Source of the DNA: Halanaerobium praevalens DSM 2228
GTDB taxonomy: Bacteria; Bacillota; Halanaerobiia; Halanaerobiales; Halanaerobiaceae
Direction of reading: 5' to 3'
DNA length: 64,000 nucleotides
NCBI RefSeq assembly: GCF_000165465.1
Contig: NC_017455.1
Location: 1,178,001-1,242,000 of the forward strand
How positions within the stretch are numbered: the stretch's first letter is position 1; each line of letters starts with the position of its first letter. The notes under the pieces were generated by a model. The model had not been told where the DNA came from, ran no database searches, and was given only the letters and a program-made list of their open reading frames with translations. Of this stretch, positions 17,988 through 27,238 are shown piece by piece. Made by a program: the position numbers and the translations under genes.

Positions 17988-18686
17988 TTAAAGTTGACGC
18001 AAACTTGCCATTAGTTCAGTTTTTTGTTTAGTACTATCATCAACATCTTTAATTTTTTTGGCAGGAGAACCAGCATAAACACTGCCTGCAGGTACATCAT
18101 CAATCACAATTGACCCAGCAGCAATAACAGAGCCCTGGCCAATATGTACTCCCTCTAAGACAACACAATTAGCACCAATTAAGACATTATCTTCTACTAT
18201 TACTGGCTCAGCACTAGGTGGCTCAATAACTCCAGCTAAAACAGTCCCTGCTCCAATATGACAATTAGCACCTACTGTTGCTCTTCCACCAAGTACTGTG
18301 TTCATATCAATCATTGTTTCTGCTCCAATTTTTGCTCCAATATTGATTACAGCACCCATCATTAGGACACAGCCGTCTCCAATTTCAACCTGATCTCTAA
18401 TCTGCACTCCAGGTTCAATGCGGCAGTTGTACTGACTATAATCTGCTAAAGGTATAGCTGAGTTTAGTCTATCCATTTCAATTCTAGATTGTTTTATTTT
18501 AGTTCCCAATTTTTCTCTAATAGTTTTTAATTCTTTTTGCTCACAAAAAACAACCCCGGAATTATCATCACCATAATATTCATAGTTAGCTAAATCACTT
18601 TTTAGTTCTTTTCCTTGTAGATAAAATTTAACAGGTGTTTTTTTAGTAGCTTCAGAAATATAATCAATTAAATCATAAGAATTCAT
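17988..18686 (-). CDS. dapH: 2,3,4,5-tetrahydropyridine-2,6-dicarboxylate N-acetyltransferase
   Basis: 232 residues, typical for DapH. The N-terminal DapH_N domain (MNSYDLIDYISEATKKTPVK) is followed by a left-handed beta helix of hexapeptide repeats from about residue 95, such as IGDGCVLMMGAVINIGAKIG, and a C-terminal AGSPAKKIKDVDD. It acetylates tetrahydrodipicolinate using acetyl-CoA, the branch step of the acetyl variant of the lysine/diaminopimelate pathway. It sits between dapB and the aminotransferase in one operon, and GGAGG precedes the ATG. Confidence 0.94.
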   Translation of the reverse strand: MNSYDLIDYISEATKKTPVKFYLQGKELKSDLANYEYYGDDNSGVVFCEQKELKTIREKLGTKIKQSRIEMDRLNSAIPLADYSQYNCRIEPGVQIRDQVEIGDGCVLMMGAVINIGAKIGAETMIDMNTVLGGRATVGANCHIGAGTVLAGVIEPPSAEPVIVEDNVLIGANCVVLEGVHIGQGSVIAAGSIVIDDVPAGSVYAGSPAKKIKDVDDSTKQKTELMASLRQL

Positions 18687-18728
18687 TTTTTGACCTCCGA
18701 TTATTTATTTTAAGACTAGATAGTCCAT

Positions 18729-19373
18729 TTATTTTAAAATTTGACTGAATTTATAGAAACCTGGCTCCATGTTTATAATTTTTTGAGCACTAATTAAAAC
18801 TCCTTTGCTAAAAGCTTCTCGCGAATAAGCTCTATGTTTTAGAGTTAAAAGTTCACCAGTGCTTGCAAAATCAATTTCGTGTTCTCCAAATTCAGATCCA
18901 AGTCTTTTAGAATGCATTTCTGGATTTTGATCTAAAAGCTCACTCAGCATAATTGCTGTTCCAGAAGGTTTGTCTTTTTTAAAACGATGGTGAGTCTCAG
19001 AAATTTCTATATCCCAATCTTGATCAAGATAATTATTTACTTTTTGGATTAGCTCAGACAGGATATTAATTCCAATAGAAAAATTAAAGCTCTGAATTAC
19101 AGCTACTTCTGCTGCTAATTCTTTTAACTTAGCAAAATCTGCTGCTTCTAAACCAGTTGTACCAATGATTAAAGGTACCTCTTTAGCTTTAACTATTGCC
19201 ACAGTTTCTGCAAAAGCTTCCTTTAAAGAAAAATCAATTATTAATTCTGGTTTTTCTATTTCTTTTGTAGTCTTTTCGTCTTTTTTATAGACTAGCTGAT
19301 GTCCAGCTTCAGCAAATAATTCTTCTATTGCCTGGCCCATTCGACCAGAATAACCTATAATACCATATTTCAT
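18729..19373 (-). CDS. dapB: 4-hydroxy-tetrahydrodipicolinate reductase
   Basis: 214 residues, short for DapB (usually 240-270). It has the N-terminal Rossmann motif GYSGRMGQAIEEL, TTGLEAADF, and the signature ETHHRFKKDKPSGTA containing the catalytic His and Lys. It reduces the dapA product with NAD(P)H to tetrahydrodipicolinate. Its ATG overlaps the dapA stop by four bases (ATGA), so the two are translationally coupled. The shortening is in the loop regions of the Rossmann domain; all catalytic motifs are kept. Confidence 0.95.
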   Translation of the reverse strand: MKYGIIGYSGRMGQAIEELFAEAGHQLVYKKDEKTTKEIEKPELIIDFSLKEAFAETVAIVKAKEVPLIIGTTGLEAADFAKLKELAAEVAVIQSFNFSIGINILSELIQKVNNYLDQDWDIEISETHHRFKKDKPSGTAIMLSELLDQNPEMHSKRLGSEFGEHEIDFASTGELLTLKHRAYSREAFSKGVLISAQKIINMEPGFYKFSQILK

Positions 19374-20248
19374 AAAATATCAAGCTCCTTCATTTCAGTT
19401 AAAATTAAATTTTGATCTGCTTTACTTAAATTAACTAAAGGACGGCGCAAATTATTATTAGCAAGTCCCAGCTGCTGCATAGCAAACTTAATTGGAATTG
19501 GATTAACATCTATAAAAATTAAGCGCATCAACTTTAGATATTTATAATGTAATTTTCTAGCTGCTACATAATCCTCAGCCAAAATAAGAGAGCTTATCTC
19601 TTTCATTACCCCAGGTAATAAATTTGAAAAAACAGAAATAACTCCATCTCCTCCAGCCATCATTAAAGGTAATACTTGGTCATCATTACCAGAAAATATA
19701 GCTTGTTGAGAATCTGTAATTTCAATTAAATTTAAAATTTGACTAATATCACCACTAGCTTCTTTTAAAGCAACAATATTAGCTTCAGCTGCTGCCATTT
19801 TCTTAAAAGTTTCTGGTTCAATATTTACTCCAGTTCGCGAAGGAACATTATAAGCTATAATTGGTAATTTAGTTCTTTGAGCAATATAAGTATAATGATC
19901 AATTAAACCTCTTTGGTTTGTTTTATTATAGTAAGGTGTTACAATTAAAAGTCCATCTGCTCCATTTTTTTCAGCTAGTTGATTTAATTTAACAACTTTT
20001 GTAGTCTTATTAGTTCCAGTTCCTACAATTACTGGTATTTTACCAGCAGCTTTTTGAACAGCCATTTTAGTTAATTTTTCTCTTTCCTGAAGTTCAATTG
20101 TTGGTGATTCACCAGTAGTACCTAAGACAATTAAAGCATCAATTTCATTTTCTAATTGCTGCTCTAAAAGATTTTCAAAGATCTGATAATCAATTTCCCC
20201 ATTATCTTTAAATGGAGTAATTAAAGCAGTACCTACACCTTTAAACAT
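19370..20248 (-). CDS. dapA: 4-hydroxy-tetrahydrodipicolinate synthase
   Basis: 292 residues, the standard length. It is a TIM barrel with the start GVGTALITPFKDNGEIDY, LGTTGESPTI, the YNVPSRTGVNI motif with the catalytic Tyr/Arg region, and ALKEASGD carrying the Schiff-base Lys. It condenses pyruvate and aspartate semialdehyde, the first committed step to diaminopimelate and lysine. It is the first gene of the operon, with TAGGAGG upstream. The gap to the divergent gdh gene is about 250 bp and shows no lysine riboswitch. Confidence 0.96.
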   Translation of the reverse strand: MFKGVGTALITPFKDNGEIDYQIFENLLEQQLENEIDALIVLGTTGESPTIELQEREKLTKMAVQKAAGKIPVIVGTGTNKTTKVVKLNQLAEKNGADGLLIVTPYYNKTNQRGLIDHYTYIAQRTKLPIIAYNVPSRTGVNIEPETFKKMAAAEANIVALKEASGDISQILNLIEITDSQQAIFSGNDDQVLPLMMAGGDGVISVFSNLLPGVMKEISSLILAEDYVAARKLHYKYLKLMRLIFIDVNPIPIKFAMQQLGLANNNLRRPLVNLSKADQNLILTEMKELDIL

Positions 20249-20430
20249 TTTAAATGCCTCCTATTTATAATATTTATCTAAGTATTGAAACTTTTTTAGC
20301 TTCAGCCAATTTTTAATTTTACACTTAAAATTATTTTATCATAGTTTCTTAAAAAATAAAAGTTGATATGTTAAAATAAGCCTTTTTTAAAATAAAAAAT
20401 ATCCATGTATACAAGAAAACATCCATCTAT

Positions 20431-20458
20431 TTGATTGATTTAAGAAGCTTGTTATATT
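20431..20458 (+). promoter_or_regulatory. Probable promoter of glutamate dehydrogenase gene
   Basis: TTGATT (20431-20436), 16-bp spacer, TATATT (20453-20458), about 50 bp before the start codon. Confidence 0.5.
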
Positions 20459-20473
20459 AAGATTAGTCTATAA

Positions 20474-21847
<1,374 letters not shown>

Positions 21848-21875
21848 TTCAGACTTAAATTAAGCTTAAATATAG

Positions 21876-21914
21876 AAAATCCCCACTTAAATTTTTATTA
21901 AGTGGGGATTTTTA
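21876..21914. terminator. Terminator after gdhA (works both ways)
   Basis: AAAATCCCCACTTAA and TTAAGTGGGGATTTTT form a near-perfect stem followed by T. It lies between the converging gdhA and glycine-betaine operons. Confidence 0.88.
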
Positions 21915-21961
21915 TTTATATTTTTTTATTTATAATTAAATTTTAGTTTTAAGCTAAATTT

Positions 21962-22801
21962 TTAATCTCTACCAAAAATTCTATCTAATACCATCGCTAT
22001 AATTACTACTCCTAAACCAGCTTCAAAACCTAAACCAATATTAACTGTATTTAAAGATCTTAATACAGGTTTACCTAGGCCTCCAACTCCAATCATAGCT
22101 GCTATAACAACCATAGATAAAGAAAGCATTATACATTGATTAATCCCCATCATAATTGAGGGCATTGCACCTGGTAGTTCAATTTTAAATAAAATTTGCC
22201 ACCACTTAGCTCCAAAAGCATGACCTGCTTCTTTTAATTCTTCATCAACTTGTTGAATTCCCAAATAAGTTAGTCTAATTGGAGGTGCAATTGCAAAAAC
22301 TACTGTTGCAATTACTCCAGAAACATTTCCTAAACCAAAAAACATTAAAGCAGGAATTAAATAAACAAAAGGTGGAATGGTCTGCATAAAATCTAAAATT
22401 GGTCTTGTAATTAAATCTAAAGTTTTATTATGAGCCTTAATTATTCCAACTGGAATCCCAACTATTAAAGCAATAAAAACTGAAGTCATAATTGAAGCTA
22501 AAGTTACAATCAAGGGATCCCACATTTGTAGATTTAAAACTAAACCTAAGCCTAAACCAGCAAATAAGGCCATTCTTTTACCCTTAAGCTTCCAGGCTAT
22601 TAAAGCAAATATTGCAATTAAAACTAAAGGGTGTGGAAACTCCAAAATTGCTTCTACTCCACTCACAATACCACCTATAAAATCAGAAAAACTATTTAGT
22701 GGTCCTTGAAAATTATTTATTAAAAAATTAACTAAATTTTCTACCCAGTTCCCTAGAGGGATTTTAGTAGTTAATAAATTTATTATATTGTTAATAATCA
22801 T
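21962..22801 (-). CDS. proW: Glycine betaine/proline ABC transporter permease
   Basis: 279 residues from the ATG at 22801, chosen because AAGGATGGTG precedes it; the longer frame to 22849 would begin inside a hairpin. About six to seven membrane helices are visible (for example HPLVLIAIFALIAWKL and VVFAIAPPIRLTYLGI), and the ABC coupling loop EAGHAFGAKWWQILFKIELP is the expected EAA motif. It forms the membrane channel of a ProU/OpuA-type importer with the two upstream genes and takes up compatible solutes under salt stress. It is the last gene of the operon, separated from the binding-protein gene by a hairpin. Confidence 0.94.
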   Translation of the reverse strand: MIINNIINLLTTKIPLGNWVENLVNFLINNFQGPLNSFSDFIGGIVSGVEAILEFPHPLVLIAIFALIAWKLKGKRMALFAGLGLGLVLNLQMWDPLIVTLASIMTSVFIALIVGIPVGIIKAHNKTLDLITRPILDFMQTIPPFVYLIPALMFFGLGNVSGVIATVVFAIAPPIRLTYLGIQQVDEELKEAGHAFGAKWWQILFKIELPGAMPSIMMGINQCIMLSLSMVVIAAMIGVGGLGKPVLRSLNTVNIGLGFEAGLGVVIIAMVLDRIFGRD

Positions 22802-22823
22802 CACCATCCTTATTAAATTATTA

Positions 22824-22852
22824 CTGGTGGCACCATAAATTGATGCCACCAG
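22824..22852 (-). other. Intercistronic hairpin between binding protein and permease genes
   Basis: CTGGTGGCA and TGCCACCAG pair perfectly (9 bp) with an 11-nt loop. There is no strong T tract in the transcript direction, so it more likely stabilises or processes the mRNA, keeping binding protein above permease, than terminates it. Confidence 0.6.
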
Positions 22853-22908
22853 CCTTTATTTTATTTGGTATTAATTAATATTAAATTGATACTATATTTT
22901 ACTTTAGT

Positions 22909-23850
22909 TTAGTTATTATTTATTTTATTAGAAATAGCTTTTCTTGCCATTTGACCATCAGTTGTTTTTACTCCAAATACCCATTGATTAACAATATCTA
23001 AATTATTCGCAATCCATTCTTCAGCAACTTCTTCTGGATCGCGTCCTTTATTTTGATACTCATCAATCCATTTATTTTGAATTGGAGCTGGAACTGCAAA
23101 CTGCTCTAAAAACTTATAGAAATTAGGATTTTCAGCCTGATATCCATTTCTAGCTACAGTATGAACACTATCATTTTCTCCCCAAATACCTTCAGGATCT
23201 TTTAAATATTTTAAGTCAAAAAGAACATTCATATAATGTGGCTTCCAACCATTAAAAGCAATCCATTCTTCATTTCTATATGCTCTTTTAACTGAAGAAA
23301 GCATACCAGCAGTACTACTTTCTCTTAAAGTCCAATCTTCTAAATTATAGGTATTATTTTTAATTGCTTCTTGAATAATTAAATTACCATCATTTCCTGG
23401 CTCAATCCCATAAATTTCTTGATCAAATTTATCAGCATGTTCATTTAAGTCAGCTAGAGAACGAACACCAGCTTCCCAAACATACTTCGGCACAGCAGTT
23501 CTATAAACAACATCTTCTAAATTAACTCTAACATTGTGTACAGCACCTTTTTCTTGATATTTATCAAAATGCATTTTCATTGTTGGTAACCAATTACCTA
23601 AAAATACATCTAAATCTTTTGTTTCTAAACTCTTAAAAATTATTGCCTGAGAAGCAGCAGTCATTTTAGTTTCATAACCTAAATAATCAGCTATTTTTGC
23701 TGCAACATGAGTTTTAATAGTTACTCCAGGCCACTGCACATAACCAAAGTTAATAGTATCATCAGCTGCATTAACTTGTGGCACGATGGTAAAAACTCCA
23801 AAAGCTAACAGAACAATTAGTAGACTCGAAATTAATTTTATTTTTTTCAT
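22909..23850 (-). CDS. proX: Glycine betaine/proline ABC transporter substrate-binding protein
   Basis: 313 residues. A Sec signal peptide (MKKIKLISSLLIVLLAFGVF, cut near VNA-ADD) has no lipobox Cys, so the protein would be periplasmic or cell-surface rather than a standard lipoprotein. The OpuAC-type binding domain starts TINFGYVQWPGVTIK and is rich in Trp (FLGNWLPTMK, IAFNGWKPHYMN, KWIDEYQNKG), consistent with a tryptophan cage for quaternary ammonium compounds. A secreted soluble binding protein fits a diderm cell such as Halanaerobium. It lies between the ATPase and permease genes, with GGAGGG upstream. Confidence 0.94.
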   Translation of the reverse strand: MKKIKLISSLLIVLLAFGVFTIVPQVNAADDTINFGYVQWPGVTIKTHVAAKIADYLGYETKMTAASQAIIFKSLETKDLDVFLGNWLPTMKMHFDKYQEKGAVHNVRVNLEDVVYRTAVPKYVWEAGVRSLADLNEHADKFDQEIYGIEPGNDGNLIIQEAIKNNTYNLEDWTLRESSTAGMLSSVKRAYRNEEWIAFNGWKPHYMNVLFDLKYLKDPEGIWGENDSVHTVARNGYQAENPNFYKFLEQFAVPAPIQNKWIDEYQNKGRDPEEVAEEWIANNLDIVNQWVFGVKTTDGQMARKAISNKINNN

Positions 23851-23887
23851 TGATATCCCTCCAAGTTATTTTTATTTAACTAAAAAA

Positions 23888-25066
23888 TTATATATCTTCT
23901 GAAGCTAAATTAGCCACTACATTAGTTTTTACAATTACTCCTCTTAACTTCTTTTGCTCATCTAAAACTGGTAAAGGAGTATTAATATCAGCAATTTTAG
24001 CAAAGAGATCATTTACACTCTCTTCTGGCTTTGCTGTAGGTGAACTTTGGATAATTGAATCCAAATTCTTTTCTTTTTTATTAATTGATTCTACAACATC
24101 TTCAATTGTTACAATACCTCTATATTTTTGACCTTCTCCTAAAACAAAGATACTGCCTAATTCATTTCTTCTCATCTTGTGTAAAGCAGTTCTTAAACCA
24201 TCTTGTTTATATAAAACTGCGCGTGGATTATCCATAATATCCTCTGCATTTAAAACACGAGAACGATTAACATCTTGGACAAATTCAGCCACATAATCAT
24301 TTTCAGCATTTGTTAAAATTTCTTCATGGTTTCCAATTTGAACAATTTCTCCATCTTTCATAATTGCGATTCTATCACCTAATTTTAAGGCTTCATCTAA
24401 ATCATGAGTTATAAAGACTATTGTTTTATCAAGATGTTCATATAAATCTAGTAATTTATCCTGCATATCTTTTTTAATCAGTGGATCAAGAGCACTAAAA
24501 GGCTCATCCATTAATAAAATATCAGTATCAACTGCTAAAGCTCTTGCTAAGCCAACACGCTGCTGCATACCTCCACTTAATTGATCAGGTTTTTGATCTT
24601 CATAACCTTCCAGTCCCACCTGACTTAAGGCAGTTAAAGCTTTTTCTCTGCGAGTTTTTTTATCAGCACCCTGAATTTCTAGACCAAATTCAGCATTTTC
24701 TAAAATAGTTCGGTACGGAAAAAGAGCAAAATTTTGAAAAACCATCCCAAATTTTTCTTTTCTTACTTCTCTTAGTTCTTCTTTACTTAAATCTACAATA
24801 TCTTGGCCATCAACTTTAACTGAACCAGCAGTTGGATCTACTAATCTATTTAAACAGCGAAGTAAAGTAGATTTTCCACTACCGGAAAGACCCATAATGA
24901 CAAAAATTTCCCCTTCTTTAACTTCAAAACTAGCATTATTAATTCCAACAGTTGCCCCTGTTTTTTCTAAAATATCTTCTTTAGACATTCCATCTTTAAG
25001 CATTTCTATTTCTTTTTGACCATTTCCGTTGAAAACCTTATATAGATTTTTGGCTTCTATTTTCAA
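23888..25066 (-). CDS. proV: Glycine betaine/proline ABC transporter ATP-binding protein
   Basis: 392 residues from the TTG at 25066 (AGAGGTG 7 nt upstream); a GTG at 25075 overlaps the ribosome binding site. ABC motifs: Walker A GLSGSGKST, Q-loop FQNFALFPYRT, signature LSGGMQQR, Walker B LLMDEPFSALD. The C-terminal 110 residues carry tandem CBS domains (EDIMDNPRAVLYKQDGLRTA and SSPTAKPEESVNDL), which in OpuA and ProV sense ionic strength or nucleotides and gate transport. First gene of the operon, behind a structured leader. Confidence 0.95.
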   Translation of the reverse strand: MKIEAKNLYKVFNGNGQKEIEMLKDGMSKEDILEKTGATVGINNASFEVKEGEIFVIMGLSGSGKSTLLRCLNRLVDPTAGSVKVDGQDIVDLSKEELREVRKEKFGMVFQNFALFPYRTILENAEFGLEIQGADKKTRREKALTALSQVGLEGYEDQKPDQLSGGMQQRVGLARALAVDTDILLMDEPFSALDPLIKKDMQDKLLDLYEHLDKTIVFITHDLDEALKLGDRIAIMKDGEIVQIGNHEEILTNAENDYVAEFVQDVNRSRVLNAEDIMDNPRAVLYKQDGLRTALHKMRRNELGSIFVLGEGQKYRGIVTIEDVVESINKKEKNLDSIIQSSPTAKPEESVNDLFAKIADINTPLPVLDEQKKLRGVIVKTNVVANLASEDI

Positions 25067-25112
25067 TATTTTCACCTCTTTATTTTATTTTATTTAAAAA
25101 TTAAATCACATT

Positions 25113-25155
25113 AAAAAAGGCTTAGAAACTGTTCCTTAGAACAAATCCTAAACCT
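25113..25155 (-). terminator. Terminator-like hairpin in the proV leader
   Basis: On the minus strand AAGGTTTAGGATTTGTTC pairs with GAACAGTTTCTAAGCCTT over most of its length around TAAG, and six T follow. It lies between the promoter at 25254-25282 and the proV start, about 45 bp before the gene, so it may attenuate the operon. Confidence 0.65.
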
Positions 25156-25253
25156 TATCTAGATTCACATAATTATAATATATTTTTATCAGCTTTAAAT
25201 ACAAACTGATAACTAGTTGAAATTAAGCCAAGTCAGATCTTAACTTCTATTTT

Positions 25254-25282
25254 AGAATAACAAAAGAAAACTACCCTGTCAA
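25254..25282 (-). promoter_or_regulatory. Promoter of the glycine-betaine operon
   Basis: Minus strand TTGACA (25277-25282), exact 17-bp spacer, TATTCT (25254-25259). Transcription from here gives a leader of roughly 180 nt before proV. Confidence 0.72.
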
Positions 25283-25360
25283 ACCACAGCAATAATTATA
25301 AATTATCATTATATTTTTAATTTACAGTCATCTTTTTGATTATTTTTGGTGCTTAAAGAT

Positions 25361-25389
25361 TTGACTTTTTTTAAAAATTAGGATATACT
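25361..25389 (+). promoter_or_regulatory. Sigma-A-like promoter upstream of cshA
   Basis: TTGACT (25361-25366), 17-bp spacer, TATACT (25384-25389). The next downstream element is the terminator hairpin at 25445-25479, then cshA. Confidence 0.72.
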
Positions 25390-25393
25390 TAAA

Positions 25394-25479
25394 AAGCTGA
25401 CTAAAAAATTAGTGTTTAATAACTTAATAGATAATATAGCAACTAAGCCCTGACTATATAAATTTAGTCGGGGCTTTTT
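25394..25479 (+). promoter_or_regulatory. Leader attenuator or short terminated RNA upstream of cshA
   Basis: AAGCCCTGACTA (25445-25456) and TAGTCGGGGCTT (25465-25476) form a 12-bp stem followed by T5, an intrinsic terminator about 85 nt after the promoter's -10 box. AAGCTGACTA at 25394-25403 resembles the 5' arm and could pair with the 3' arm instead, which would be an antiterminator. Transcripts stopping here would also make a small RNA of about 85 nt. Confidence 0.55.
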
Positions 25480-25596
25480 ACGTATAGGTATAAAATTGAC
25501 AACCGGCTGCAGTATTATTTGTTAAGAAAATGTGTGGTCGGTAGATTCAATTTGTTGAATTGAATAATATAATTAAAAAAGGAAGTGGAAGTTAAT

Positions 25597-27186
25597 TTGC
25601 AAAAGATTAAATTTAATGAATTAAACGTCTCCGATGAAATTTTAAAAGCAGTTGAAGAAATGGGTTTTGAAGAAACAACTCCTATTCAGACAAATGCTAT
25701 TCCAGCAGTGCTTAATGGTCAAGATATTGTAGGACAAGCTCAAACAGGTACAGGTAAAACAGCCGCTTTTGGGATCCCTCTTTTAGAAGAAATGGATTCT
25801 GAAAATAAAAATCCACAGGCTATTATACTTTGCCCCACAAGAGAACTTGCCATTCAGGTTTCTGAGGAATTAAAAAGATTGGCTAAATATAAAAGAAGAA
25901 TTTATACTCTCCCAGTTTATGGAGGTCAATCAATTGGTAGACAAATAAAAGCTTTAAAAAAGGGTGTTCAAATCGTAATTGGTACACCTGGTAGAGTAAT
26001 GGATCATATTCGTCGTAAAACTTTAAAACTTGATAATATAAATTATTTTGTACTTGATGAAGCAGATGTAATGCTTGATATGGGTTTTATTGATGATATA
26101 GAAACTGTGCTAAGAGATATTCCTGATGATAGACAAACTCTCTTCTTCTCAGCTACTATTCCTAAATCAATTAAAAGGTTAAGTAAAAAGTATCAGAAAA
26201 ACTCAAAGTTTTTAAGAGTAGCGCATGAAAATCTTACTGTTCCTTCTATTGATCAGTATTACTATGAAATTAGAAGAAATGATAAGTTAAAAGCTTTAAC
26301 TAGAATTATGGACTTAAGTAATCCCGAATTAGCCATTGTTTTTTGTAATACTAGAAAAATGGTTGATGAATTGAATATTAAACTTCAAGCTCGTGGCTAT
26401 CTTTCTGATGCTATCCATGGTGGTTTAAATCAAAACCAACGTGATCGCGTGATGAAGAAATTCAGATCAGGAATCATCGAAGTCTTAGTAGCTACTGATG
26501 TGGCAGCTAGAGGTATTGATGTTGATGATGTTGAAGCAGTATTTAACTATGATCTACCGCAGGATACTGACTATTATGTACACAGAATCGGTCGTACAGG
26601 TAGAGCTGGCAAAAGTGGTGAAGCTCATAACTTTGTAGTTGGAAAAGATATCTATAAATTAAGAGATATTCAAAAATATACTAAATCCAAAATAAAAAGA
26701 GCTCAAATCCCTAGTCAAGATGATATTCAGGCAGCTAAATTTGAACAATTTAGTCAAGAATTAAGTGCTTATATGGATTCTGCTGATTTAGGTAAATATA
26801 TTGATCTAATTGAAGAACTAATTGATGAGCAGTATTCTGCTATAGAAATTGCTGCTGCTTTAATGAAAAAATCTGTAGATAAAAAAGAGGAAGCACAAGA
26901 ACCAGAAAATTCTGGTCAAAACTTTGGTGATACTGGAGCAGAGCCTGGAATGGTAAGATTATTTATTAATATTGGTAAAAAAGATAGAGTATCTCCTCGC
27001 CACATTGTAGGAGCTATTGCTGGTGAAACAGGAATGCCTGGTGGCTTAATTGGAGCAATTGATATTTATGACAACTTTACCTTTGTTGAAGTTCCTAGAG
27101 AAAAAGGTCATGAAGTACTACAAATCATGAAAGATAATTATATTAAAGGAACTAAAATCAATATTGAAGCAGCTAGATCTAAATAA
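25597..27186 (+). CDS. cshA: DEAD-box ATP-dependent RNA helicase
   Basis: 529 residues from the TTG at 25597 (GGAAGTGG 8 nt upstream; GTG at 25585 overlaps it). All helicase motifs are in order: Q motif TTPIQTNAIPAVLNGQDIVG, motif I AQTGTGKTAAFG, DEAD as VLDEADVMLDMGF, SAT, and motif VI YVHRIGRTGRAGKSGEAHNF. A C-terminal RNA-binding domain of the DbpA/CsdA type (VRLFINIGKKDRVSPRHIVG) ends the protein. Such helicases remodel ribosomal and messenger RNA, notably in the cold. It stands alone behind a long leader with its own hairpin terminator. The exact orthologue name (cshA or deaD) is by similarity of layout. Confidence 0.9.
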   Translation: MQKIKFNELNVSDEILKAVEEMGFEETTPIQTNAIPAVLNGQDIVGQAQTGTGKTAAFGIPLLEEMDSENKNPQAIILCPTRELAIQVSEELKRLAKYKRRIYTLPVYGGQSIGRQIKALKKGVQIVIGTPGRVMDHIRRKTLKLDNINYFVLDEADVMLDMGFIDDIETVLRDIPDDRQTLFFSATIPKSIKRLSKKYQKNSKFLRVAHENLTVPSIDQYYYEIRRNDKLKALTRIMDLSNPELAIVFCNTRKMVDELNIKLQARGYLSDAIHGGLNQNQRDRVMKKFRSGIIEVLVATDVAARGIDVDDVEAVFNYDLPQDTDYYVHRIGRTGRAGKSGEAHNFVVGKDIYKLRDIQKYTKSKIKRAQIPSQDDIQAAKFEQFSQELSAYMDSADLGKYIDLIEELIDEQYSAIEIAAALMKKSVDKKEEAQEPENSGQNFGDTGAEPGMVRLFINIGKKDRVSPRHIVGAIAGETGMPGGLIGAIDIYDNFTFVEVPREKGHEVLQIMKDNYIKGTKINIEAARSK

Positions 27187-27202
27187 AAAATAATTAAATC
27201 TT

Positions 27203-27236
27203 AAAAATGCCTGGAGCTAATTCCAGGCATTTTTTT
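27203..27236. terminator. Terminator after cshA (works both ways)
   Basis: AAAATGCCTGGA and TCCAGGCATTTT pair perfectly around GCTAAT, followed by T. It separates the converging cshA and glycosyltransferase genes. Confidence 0.9.
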
Positions 27237-27238
27237 AT

